Positions 9,627-18,207 of a stretch of DNA of 64,000 bases are shown piece after piece (the first letter of the stretch is position 1; each line of letters begins with the position of its first letter). Origin of the DNA: Pseudomonadota bacterium (GTDB lineage: Bacteria; Pseudomonadota; Gammaproteobacteria; Burkholderiales; Burkholderiaceae_C); NCBI GenBank assembly GCA_021805805.1, contig JAJZEB010000001.1, positions 1 to 64,000 on the forward strand, given 5' to 3'. A program made the position numbers and the translations under genes. The notes beneath the pieces are model-generated. The model did not search any database. It had not been told where the DNA came from and saw only the letters and a list, made by a program, of their open reading frames with translations.

Positions 9627-11498
9627 TCAGCGGCCCAGCACCAGGTTGGGCAGCGGCGACGCGCCGTCGTCCTTGAAGCCGTTGGGCAGGTCGGTGACGT
9701 AGATCCCGGCCCAGCTCTCGCCGGCCGCGTTCAGCGACGCAGCGCTCAGCGCCAGCCACCCCCCGCGCAGCGACTCGCGCTCGACGGCGACCGCGGTCAC
9801 GCTGGAGCCGGCCGGCGCAGCAGGGTCGAGGGTGTTCATGCTGTCGCCGACCGCGACCACCTTGAACAGCGGTCCGATGGTGCTGCCGTTGAACGCCACG
9901 CCATAGATCCCAGAGGCCGGCGCGTCGGCGATATAGGCCGGGTTCAGCGCACCCTTGAAGATCACGCCGCGGTGGCTGTCGACCGCGGCGAAGCCGGATG
10001 CGCGCCAGCGCGGCGGCTCGGCATCGGTGACGTCCGACGAGCCGCTGCTCGACGGTGCCGCCCCGGAGAAGGTCCAGAACAGGAAGTCCTGGAACTGAGC
10101 GCCGGGATCGGATCCGGCCTCGGCGATCATCCGGATCGCGCCGCTGCGGGTATCGACGACGAACAGCCCCTGGTGGTCAGGCACGTAGCGGGTCGTCTGC
10201 CAGCCGCCGTTGCCGTTGGACGTCGCACCGGACTGGCATGCCGCCTGCAACTGCTTGCTGCCGTCGGTCGGACACGTCAGCGTGACGCCATGCATGCCGG
10301 GGCCGTTGCCTTGACTGTCGAGCGCACCGGTGTCCCACGCGCCCCAGAACGCGACCTCGACGCCGTCGAAGGACAGCCCCTCGCCGACCTGGGTGAACAC
10401 CGGCGACGTCGCCGCCGGGGCGATCGGCGGCAGCGGTGCGCCGGTCTTGTCGGGGACCACGGTGCTGCCGATCTGCACCAGCGGGGTCAAGGTCGGAAGG
10501 CTGGCCAGCGGCGCCAGGTAGATCCCGCCAGCGCTGGGGCTGGCCTCGTTGTCCAGGCCGGTGAACACCACTTGGCCGGCTGCCGCGCTCGGCGGAGCGG
10601 TGGAGCCGAAATTGGTTCCGGCAGGCGCGCTGGCCGTGGCGGTGCCCGGGATCGGAGTGTTGCTGTCGGCGATCACCTGCACCGCAGCGTCGGCCGTCTT
10701 CAGATCGCGGAAATAGATCCCGGTCTTGCCCACGCTGGCGCCGGCGACGGTGTCGGTGTAATTGCCCTTGGTCACCAGGTAGCGTCCGCCGGTGACGCTC
10801 GGCGAACCGGGGAACTGGTCGAAACGCACACCGGTCGTGCTCGCGTTGGGTACCTGCATATAGGCGAACTCGGCCACCGCGCCGAGGATGTTGATTCCGG
10901 TCACCAGCCCGCCTGGCATCGTGGCGTAAAGCCCGGTGGTGCCGATGCGCGTTTCGGTCCCGGTTGCCGGATCGGTGTACGTCCAAACCGGCGTGCTCTG
11001 GCCGCGGGTGGCGACCAGGCCCGAGTCCATGTCGATGCGCGGGATCGACGGGAACTCGTTGAACGTGGCGCCGGTGTTGTTCGGTGCCGGCACCGGCACC
11101 GTGGCGGTATCGGCCACGGTGTAGATGGCGGGTTTCGCCGGGCACATGTCGACGGTGTAGACACCGCGTTGCGGCTGCGCATCGGAGCCTCCGCCGCCGC
11201 TGGCGGTTCTGGCGCGACCGCGGAACACCAGCAGCCCGTAGGTGTTGATCGACGGCTGGTTGTAGCTGAAGAAATTCAGCTGCGGCGAATCGGGCATCAC
11301 CGTGTTGTTGTCGGTCGCGGTTTTCCAGGCCCCGATCACGTCGTTGCCGGGAACGCAGGCGACGACGTTGTCGCCCGGATTCGACGGATCGTAGGAATTG
11401 AGTGGAGTCGTCGCGGTCCCGCCTCCGCCGCAAGCGGCCAGTGCGGCGGCCAGCGCGGTGACGGACAGCAGGTACGACAGCTGACGGGTTGCAGGCAT
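9627..11498 (-). CDS. Large secreted lipoprotein with repeated GIY-type (propeller-like) motifs
   Basis: Lipobox ALAACGGGG; repeated TGIYF, GGIYL, SGIYG, AGIYV segments. Confidence 0.6.
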   Translation of the reverse strand: MPATRQLSYLLSVTALAAALAACGGGGTATTPLNSYDPSNPGDNVVACVPGNDVIGAWKTATDNNTVMPDSPQLNFFSYNQPSINTYGLLVFRGRARTASGGGGSDAQPQRGVYTVDMCPAKPAIYTVADTATVPVPAPNNTGATFNEFPSIPRIDMDSGLVATRGQSTPVWTYTDPATGTETRIGTTGLYATMPGGLVTGINILGAVAEFAYMQVPNASTTGVRFDQFPGSPSVTGGRYLVTKGNYTDTVAGASVGKTGIYFRDLKTADAAVQVIADSNTPIPGTATASAPAGTNFGSTAPPSAAAGQVVFTGLDNEASPSAGGIYLAPLASLPTLTPLVQIGSTVVPDKTGAPLPPIAPAATSPVFTQVGEGLSFDGVEVAFWGAWDTGALDSQGNGPGMHGVTLTCPTDGSKQLQAACQSGATSNGNGGWQTTRYVPDHQGLFVVDTRSGAIRMIAEAGSDPGAQFQDFLFWTFSGAAPSSSGSSDVTDAEPPRWRASGFAAVDSHRGVIFKGALNPAYIADAPASGIYGVAFNGSTIGPLFKVVAVGDSMNTLDPAAPAGSSVTAVAVERESLRGGWLALSAASLNAAGESWAGIYVTDLPNGFKDDGASPLPNLVLGR

Positions 11499-11767
11499 GA
11501 TCGGCTCCTTCGCGCGCCAATACGTAATAGGTTGTTTCAGTCTGTTCTGCGCATCGAATCCGGTCCATGCGCTGGATCAAGCTGCCCTGCGCTCAGGCCG
11601 AGCCTGCGCCGCATGCGCCCCGCCGGAACAAGCCGTGCACGGCGATCGGCGCGCCGCAGCCCCCGACATCAACAACCGCCGCTGCCGCGCGCACCGCACG
11701 GCAGCGGCGATGCGCACAATGCAGCCGACGCGGTGCCTGCGCATCGCGCCGATCCGGAGGTACACAG

Positions 11768-13159
11768 ATGCCAGCAGCAACAGATCCCATCGACCTGATC
11801 GCGTTCGGTGCCGAGCCCGATGCCGCGTGGCGGCGAGCCGCGCTCGACGCCGGATTCGCCTGGCACTCCGCAGCCGACATCGCAGCGCTGCATGCGGCGC
11901 TGCAGCGCAATGGCAATGGGGTCTGCGGCGTCCTGCTCGACTTGCGCGACGTCGACGACGCCGGAGCGTTGCAGGCGCTGGCTGGCGAACTCGCCGCGCC
12001 ACGGCTGCGCAGCCTGAGCGTGCAGCGCAGCGACATGGCAACCAGCGGCGCGCTGTTCGAGCTGGCACTGCGCTATTGCGTCGACAGCCTGGTCGAGCCG
12101 GTTTCGACCACGGTGCTGAAGCTGGCGCTCGACAGCCTGCACCGGCGCCTCCGATTGCTCGGCGAGGCGCGCCAGCGCAGCGCGCCTGCAGGCGCGCTGG
12201 GCGCTGCCGGCGGATTCGGCGGCCTGCTCGGGCAAAGCCGGCCGATGCTGCGTCTGTTCTCCGAGCTGGAAAAGGTCGCCGCCGCCGACGTGCCGGTATT
12301 CATCGCCGGCGAGACCGGGGTCGGCAAGGAACTGGCCGCACGCGCCATCCACGAACTCTCGCCGCGGCGCGGGCAACCGTTCGTCGCCATCAACTGCGGC
12401 TCGATTCAGCCGCACCTGCTGCAATCGGAACTCTTCGGTTATGAAAAGGGCGCTTTCACCGGCGCGAGTCAGCGCAGGATCGGGCGCATCGAAGCGGCCG
12501 CCGGAGGCACGCTGCTGCTCGACGAAATCGGCGACCTTCCGGCCGACGCGCAGGCCGGCCTGCTGCGTTTCCTGCAGGAAGGGCGCATCGATCGGCTGGG
12601 CGGAACCACATCGATCGCGGTCGACGTGCGGGTGCTGTCGGCGACCCACGTCGACCTGGAGCAGGCACAGCGCAGCGGCCAGTTCAGGACCGACCTCTAC
12701 CACCGGCTCTGCGTGGTCGAGATCGACGTCCCGCCGCTGCGCGCGCGCGGCGACGACATCGTGCTGCTCGCCGACACCGTGCTTCTGCGCCACGGCGGAG
12801 CCCCGCCCCGGCGCATCGTCGGCTTCACCGACGCTGCGCTGCATGCGCTGCGCGCGCACGACTGGCCAGGCAATGTGCGCGAGCTGATCAACCGGGTCCG
12901 GCGCGCGATCGTCATGTGCGAAGGCACGCGCATCGATGCCGCCGACCTCGGCCTGAACGCGCCGGCCGACGGCGAGGTTGCGGCGACCAGCCTGGAGCAG
13001 GTGCGCGACCAGGCGATCGGACGCGCGATCAACCTCGCGCTTGAGCGCAACCAGCACATGGTGGTGCGCGCCGCAGACGAACTCGGCGTGTCGCGCGCGA
13101 CCTTGTACCGGCTGATGGAGCGCCACGGCATCCCGCCCGAGAGCCGACACCGCGCCTGA
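11768..13159 (+). CDS. Sigma-54 dependent transcriptional activator with divergent N-terminal (VpsR-like pseudo-receiver) domain
   Basis: [31 protein letters not shown] motifs and C-terminal Fis-type HTH; N-terminal YCVDSLVEPVS resembles non-canonical receivers. Confidence 0.88.
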   Translation: MPAATDPIDLIAFGAEPDAAWRRAALDAGFAWHSAADIAALHAALQRNGNGVCGVLLDLRDVDDAGALQALAGELAAPRLRSLSVQRSDMATSGALFELALRYCVDSLVEPVSTTVLKLALDSLHRRLRLLGEARQRSAPAGALGAAGGFGGLLGQSRPMLRLFSELEKVAAADVPVFIAGETGVGKELAARAIHELSPRRGQPFVAINCGSIQPHLLQSELFGYEKGAFTGASQRRIGRIEAAAGGTLLLDEIGDLPADAQAGLLRFLQEGRIDRLGGTTSIAVDVRVLSATHVDLEQAQRSGQFRTDLYHRLCVVEIDVPPLRARGDDIVLLADTVLLRHGGAPPRRIVGFTDAALHALRAHDWPGNVRELINRVRRAIVMCEGTRIDAADLGLNAPADGEVAATSLEQVRDQAIGRAINLALERNQHMVVRAADELGVSRATLYRLMERHGIPPESRHRA

Positions 13160-13339
13160 ACACGCCGGCGCGGCGCGCGCCAAGTCGCTGCGCCGCCGGG
13201 CCGCCCCAAGATTGCTTGACCCCACGGGGATGAGGCGGGACCAGCGGCCGTGCCTGCGCACGACCGCGCGCCCGCCGAATCCGAGCAGCCTGCAGGCTGC
13301 GAGGTGGAACGGACTGGGCGCAGCCCGGCCCTGGGGCGC

Positions 13340-14671
13340 TCAGAAGCGGTACGGGAAACGGATCGACAGCGCATAGTTCGGCGCATCCGGAGTCAAGCCC
13401 GCCTGCAGCATTGCGCTCAGAGTCAGGTGATCGCTCAACGCGTAGTTGACCCCGAACCCAAGCGAGACGTTGGTGCTGGCGCTGCCGGCGACCGTCTGCC
13501 AGCCCTGGCCGGGCAGTTCGACCCTGGTCGAGCGCGCAATCAGGCTGGTCAGGCTGGTACTGACCGAGGCACGGTCGTTGAGCACCAGCGCGAAGCCGCC
13601 GCCGATCTGCACGCCGTCGCCGAGCTTGACCCGCCCGGGACTGTTGATCGACGCCGGGTCGATGTTGCCGACGCTGCGCGTGACGTTGTACAGATAGCCG
13701 AGGCTGCCGAACAGCACCAGCGGATCGCTGCTGGTCAGGAACGAGACCGAAGGATTGATGCTCCAGACCCCGTTTCCGGTCGGCAGCCGTTGCGGGACCT
13801 GCAGGTTGGTGTTCTGCGCGTCGGGCTGGTAGACCGCGATGCCGAACGGCGAGGTTCCGGTCGGCGCAGTGACCTTCAGCGAAGCGACGACATCGGGGAC
13901 ACGGCCGTGTTCGCGCACCAGACGATAGTCGAAGCCGAAGTTGACGTCGCCGATCGCGTCGCTGCTCACCGTCGACTGGCTGATGGCCGAGCTCGACGCG
14001 TTCTGCCCGGCGCTGAGGAATCGGCTGTTGCGCAAAACGTACGGCAGGTCGATGTTCAAAGTCAGGTCGTCGCCGATTCCGTATTGCGCGGCGAGGTCGA
14101 AAGTGTCGATATGCGCCTTTGTCTGCGCGATCGAAATGTTGCCGAGAAAAATCGCGTCGAGGGCAAGAAAGCCGCTGAGCGCGAGTTCACGTCGGTCGTA
14201 GTAGCTGTCGCTCCAGCCGGCTGTCAGCGTCAGGCGACGGTGGAACAGCGGCGCATGGCCCTGCGCCGCGACCTCGGTGCGGCTTTGCCGCACTTCGCCG
14301 GCCGGCGCTTCGTGCGTCGTGCCCAGCGTCGGCAGCGCCGCATCGGAAGGTGCCTGCGCTTGCGCCAGCACGATGGCGCCGGGTGCGGTCGCAGGCTGCA
14401 CCGGAACCCCGGCGACAGGCTCGCCGCGCAACAGCTGTGCGCCGAGCGGATCACCCGGATAGCCCTTGCCGCGCTGACCCATCTGCAGCTGCACCACCCG
14501 CGCGCGCAGCGCGTCGATTTCCGCGTGCTGCTGCGCGACCTGCCTGCCGAGCGCGCGCACCTGCTGTTGCAGCACGGCTAGCGCGTCGTCGGACGCCGCG
14601 TGCGCCGCAGCGGTGCCGGCGAGACAGCCGAGAAGCGGGGCCGCGACAGCGGCCAGCAAAGGATTTTTCAT
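13340..14671 (-). CDS. FapF-like outer-membrane beta-barrel exporter with N-terminal coiled coil
   Basis: Signal peptide, heptad coiled coil DDALAVLQQQVRALGRQVAQQHAEIDALRARVVQLQ, then alternating amphipathic strands ending IRFPYRF (C-terminal F). Confidence 0.65.
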   Translation of the reverse strand: MKNPLLAAVAAPLLGCLAGTAAAHAASDDALAVLQQQVRALGRQVAQQHAEIDALRARVVQLQMGQRGKGYPGDPLGAQLLRGEPVAGVPVQPATAPGAIVLAQAQAPSDAALPTLGTTHEAPAGEVRQSRTEVAAQGHAPLFHRRLTLTAGWSDSYYDRRELALSGFLALDAIFLGNISIAQTKAHIDTFDLAAQYGIGDDLTLNIDLPYVLRNSRFLSAGQNASSSAISQSTVSSDAIGDVNFGFDYRLVREHGRVPDVVASLKVTAPTGTSPFGIAVYQPDAQNTNLQVPQRLPTGNGVWSINPSVSFLTSSDPLVLFGSLGYLYNVTRSVGNIDPASINSPGRVKLGDGVQIGGGFALVLNDRASVSTSLTSLIARSTRVELPGQGWQTVAGSASTNVSLGFGVNYALSDHLTLSAMLQAGLTPDAPNYALSIRFPYRF

Positions 14672-14737
14672 TGCGATCGTCGAAGTGTTGTTGTCGTGTG
14701 TGTCGCAGTTGCACGGGCCGGCGCTGGCAAGGCCTGT

Positions 14738-15445
14738 TCAGGATCGCGGCATCGCGTTGCGCAGCTGTTGCAGCAACGCCGGCGAGGCGATTCCGGAGCT
14801 GGCGTGGGTCAGGACCGTCAGCACCGCATCGTTGCGCACGGTCTGGCCGTCGCCGGAGATGTGCAAGGCCTGACCGATGGCGCTGCCGAAGGCCTGCGTG
14901 GCCGAACCCAGCGGGGTAACGATCGCCAGCACGAGTCCACCGTGGCCGTCGCTTCCGATCCGGGCGCTCGCGCCCCCGGCGCTGTAGCTGGCCGCGGCTG
15001 CGCCGGGCGCGATCGGCGCCAGCGCGGTGCCGTCGGGCAGCAGCTGGAGCGTGAAACTGTTGGTCGCCTGGTTGGCGTCGCCGGCGACCTGGGTCAGCTG
15101 GCCGATTCCGCCGACCTCCAGTGCACCGCTGGTGCTGCCGGTGGCCGCACCGGAGATGCTGCCCCGGCCGCCTGCGCTGCCGATCCATTGCACCGCCGGT
15201 TGTGCGCCGCCCAGGCCACTGACTTGCAAGGTCCCGCTCGCACCGAGCGCGCCTTGCGGGTTGTTCCAGCTCGACACCAGTTCGAGCCGGAAGCCGGTGA
15301 TCGCGTTGCCGGGAATTCCGCGGCCGCGCGCCTGCGCCAGCTGCGCGTCGCCGACGACGCGGATCGACGGCATGGCCGCAGCGGCCTGCGCGGCCACGGC
15401 GGCCGTCGCCAGCAGCGCGGCGGAGAAGGTTCGCATGGACATCAC
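14738..15445 (-). CDS. Secreted protein in FapE position of Fap-like operon
   Basis: Signal peptide; located between C39 peptidase and beta-barrel genes; Gly/Ser/Ala-rich. Confidence 0.5.
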   Translation of the reverse strand: MMSMRTFSAALLATAAVAAQAAAAMPSIRVVGDAQLAQARGRGIPGNAITGFRLELVSSWNNPQGALGASGTLQVSGLGGAQPAVQWIGSAGGRGSISGAATGSTSGALEVGGIGQLTQVAGDANQATNSFTLQLLPDGTALAPIAPGAAAASYSAGGASARIGSDGHGGLVLAIVTPLGSATQAFGSAIGQALHISGDGQTVRNDAVLTVLTHASSGIASPALLQQLRNAMPRS

Positions 15446-15481
15446 ACACCTCGTGCAGGATCGACCACGACGCGTGGTCGG

Positions 15482-16222
15482 CTAGAAATTGCCGAATTTC
15501 GGTATGCCGAACTCGGCCACCGGAGCGGCCTGGTGCAGCAGAACATCGTGTGCCCGACGCGCGCGCGAGAAGTTGTCTCGCAACAGCGGCGAGTCGGTGA
15601 GGAACGGGCGACCGACGACGGCCAGCACCAGGCCCTGCCAGCTGCGCGCGAAGGTCTCGACGTCGATCGCGCGGTTGCCCAGCGCCGGATCGCTGATGAA
15701 CACCAGGTCGCGGTCGACCTTCTTCACGACGACGAAATGGCTGTAGCCATTGACCTCGAGCAGCACGATGACCGGGATGCGCAAGTGGCGCATCGCGGCC
15801 ATGTTGACCTCGAATCCCACCGCGTGCAGCCCCAGCGTCTCGACGAAGGCCTTCATGTCGAGCATCGAAAATCCGCTCTTCAGCACCTCGGCCGGATGCG
15901 CCACCAGACGCATCATCGCGACGATGGTCTGCGCTTCGCTGAAATGGAAGCCGTAACCGTCGTCGAGCAAGGTGGCGAGCGCCGCGGCGCCGCAGCTGAA
16001 ATCGCGCTGCTGCGCGACCATGCCGCTGTAGCGCAAGGCGCGCATTCCCGACAGCGAGCTTTGCACTGCGAGCCCGGGAACCGGCAGCAACTGGGCTGCG
16101 GCAGCCGCGCGCCACCCCGGCAGCGCCAGCGCCGCGGCGAGCACGCAGGCGCACGCGGCGCGAAGTCCGCGTGCGCGGCGCGACGTGACGAACATCGTGC
16201 GCATCGCGCCGGCCCCGTTCAA
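15482..16222 (-). CDS. C39-family (double-glycine type) peptidase, FapD-like
   Basis: QQRDFSCGAAALATLLDDGYG (Cys), NGYSHFVVVKKVDRDLVFISDPALG (His/Asp). Confidence 0.8.
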   Translation of the reverse strand: MNGAGAMRTMFVTSRRARGLRAACACVLAAALALPGWRAAAAAQLLPVPGLAVQSSLSGMRALRYSGMVAQQRDFSCGAAALATLLDDGYGFHFSEAQTIVAMMRLVAHPAEVLKSGFSMLDMKAFVETLGLHAVGFEVNMAAMRHLRIPVIVLLEVNGYSHFVVVKKVDRDLVFISDPALGNRAIDVETFARSWQGLVLAVVGRPFLTDSPLLRDNFSRARRAHDVLLHQAAPVAEFGIPKFGNF

Positions 16223-17028
16223 GGCGCCTGGATCAGCGACAACCCGTTGTGCTGCAGGTTGCCGACACCCGACGCGACGTTGACGCCGATGTTGCCGGCG
16301 GCGTTGGCCAGCGCACTGCCGTTGATCGCCGCAGTGTTGCTGAACGATCCGCTCTCGGTATTGCCCGACGCGATCTGCGCATTGGTCGCGGTGGCCATCG
16401 CAAGCACCGGGTTGGCGCTCTTGGTGATCGCCATGCCGTTGCTTTGCGCATTGCCGACGCCGGCCGCGACGTTCGCCGTGACGTTGCCCGAAGCGCCGCT
16501 GAGTGCGCTGTCGCCAAGCGCGGCCGCGGTCGAGTTGTTGCCGCTCAGGCTGTTGCCGTTCGCGCCTTGCGTATTGGCGACGCTGGCCGCGCCGAACACG
16601 TTCGTTGCAGCGATCGCAGCGATCGCGGTGTCATTCGACTGCACGTTCTGCGCCCCGGCTGCCGAGTTCAGTCCGACATTGCCCTTCGCGCTGGCTCCGG
16701 CGCTGTTGCCCACCGAGGCCTGCATGCCGTTGGCCGGAGTCGGCGGGTTGCCGTGACCGCCATCGCCGCCGTCACCGTGGTCGCCTCCGGGCGGATACGA
16801 CATCGGCGCCGAGACGAGCACGCCTCCGGTGTTCTGGGTGCTGTCGACCTGCGCGCCGGCGCTGGCGCCCACGGTGATCGAACCCTTGACGACAATGCCG
16901 CCCTGATCATGCCCGTCATGCCCGTCATGCCCGTCATACGGACCCGACGGCCCCGCCTGTGCGGCGGCGGCCGCGAACAGCGTGGCGACGGCGACCGCGA
17001 CCAGCCTGGCGTTGAAGTGGGTGTTCAT
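16219..17028 (-). CDS. FapC-like amyloid subunit with (DGH)n segment
   Basis: Signal peptide, GPYDGHDGHDGHDQGG, repeated GNVTANVAAGVGNAQSNGMAI / GNIGVNVASGVGNLQHNGLSLI units; start overlaps upstream stop. Confidence 0.65.
   Translation of the reverse strand: MNTHFNARLVAVAVATLFAAAAAQAGPSGPYDGHDGHDGHDQGGIVVKGSITVGASAGAQVDSTQNTGGVLVSAPMSYPPGGDHGDGGDGGHGNPPTPANGMQASVGNSAGASAKGNVGLNSAAGAQNVQSNDTAIAAIAATNVFGAASVANTQGANGNSLSGNNSTAAALGDSALSGASGNVTANVAAGVGNAQSNGMAITKSANPVLAMATATNAQIASGNTESGSFSNTAAINGSALANAAGNIGVNVASGVGNLQHNGLSLIQAP
16907..16937. repeat. 9-bp tandem repeat (tcatgcccg x3 plus partial) encoding DGH units
   Basis: Read directly in sequence. Confidence 0.85.
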
Positions 17029-17639
17029 GGAATGCTCCTGGAGTTGGACGAAGGAAGTCCCGGCGCCTGCAGCATGAAGGCGTTGCCGGTGGTATTGCCA
17101 AGGCCTGCGGTCTGGTTCACCTGCACCACGCCGCCGGCGCCGCGAAACGCACCGGGATCGATGCGCGCGGACCGTTCGGCAGTCGGTGCAGGGCCGTTGT
17201 CAGGCCCCGGACTCGGGACCGCGGCGGCCAAGCTGCCTGCCGCCACGATGTGGATCTGGGTGCTGGCGCCGAACAGCGCGACATTGACCTGGCTGTTGCC
17301 TGCGCCGCTGACCTGGTTCAGCGCGACGACGCCGTGCGCGCCTTCGAAGGCGCCTGAGGCGATGCTGCTGCGCAGCGCACCGTCGGTGCCTGCGGCGCTG
17401 GTCGTGAATTGGCCGATCGCGGTCGCGGCCAGGCCCGCGGGCGCCAGCGCCGCGCTGTTGACCTGTGCGTTGCCGCGTCCGGCGGCGACGTTGAGCGCGA
17501 TGTTGCCCGCGGCATGCGCGCCGACTCCGCCCTGCACCTGGGTGCTGTCGTCGGCGTGCGCCAGACCGAACGCTGCAGCGCAGCCGGCGGCGACGCACAA
17601 ACGCCGCAGCGCGGGTGGAGAGATGATCGCAACAGACAT
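17025..17639 (-). CDS. FapB-like amyloid nucleator / subunit
   Basis: Signal peptide; GNIALNVAAGRGNAQVNSAAL, GVVALNQVSGAGNSQVNVALF, GVVQVNQTAGLGNTTGNAFML repeats. Confidence 0.6.
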   Translation of the reverse strand: MSVAIISPPALRRLCVAAGCAAAFGLAHADDSTQVQGGVGAHAAGNIALNVAAGRGNAQVNSAALAPAGLAATAIGQFTTSAAGTDGALRSSIASGAFEGAHGVVALNQVSGAGNSQVNVALFGASTQIHIVAAGSLAAAVPSPGPDNGPAPTAERSARIDPGAFRGAGGVVQVNQTAGLGNTTGNAFMLQAPGLPSSNSRSIP

Positions 17640-17672
17640 CTGGACGCCTCCGGACTCGATGCGTCCCTTCTC

Positions 17673-17687
17673 GCGAAAGTCGTGCCA
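17673..17687 (-). promoter_or_regulatory. Sigma-54 (-24/-12) promoter of the Fap-like operon
   Basis: Minus strand TGGCACG-ACTT-TCGC; differs at one position from TGGCACG-N4-TTGC; 34 bp upstream of the first ATG. Confidence 0.7.
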
Positions 17688-17874
17688 GGACTGGAGTGCG
17701 CAGGCAAGTCCCTGTCGGCACAGGACATTTCGCTGCGCGCGAGCGGCGCGCGAAATCTCCGGCGTCGCAGGCCCGAGACAATCGGGCGCGACGCTGTCGC
17801 AAATCCGAAGCGCCGCAGCGGCAGGTCAGGGTCGGCCCGCTACGACCGGCTCCACGGCGGGGTCTGCACGGGGC

Positions 17875-18207
17875 CTACAGCACGCGCGCCGCGTGCCCTG
17901 CGGTGAACAGCCGCCGCCCGATCGCCTGTTCCCGGCGTTCGAGCTCGCGGCGCCGAAGCTCGTGATGGCTGGCGACTGCGTCGCGCAGTTGCCTGGCCTG
18001 GTCGACCCCCATCAGTCCGCGCATCTGGTCGAACCAAAGCCGCATCGAGCGTTGGTGCCACTCGCTGACCGTCTCGCCGGGCAGACGCCTTGCGGTGTGC
18101 GCCCGCAGATCGCTGCGCGCCCGCGCCTGCGCCTGCGCTGCGCCGCCCCTGGCCATGCGCGCAGCCCGGCCCTGCGGCGCCTGCGCCAACGCCGCCGAAG
18201 CGCTCAT
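17875..18207 (-). CDS. Hypothetical charged helical protein, coupled to GGDEF gene
   Basis: MSASAALAQAPQGRAARMARGG...; start codon overlaps GGDEF stop. Confidence 0.45.
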   Translation of the reverse strand: MSASAALAQAPQGRAARMARGGAAQAQARARSDLRAHTARRLPGETVSEWHQRSMRLWFDQMRGLMGVDQARQLRDAVASHHELRRRELERREQAIGRRLFTAGHAARVL

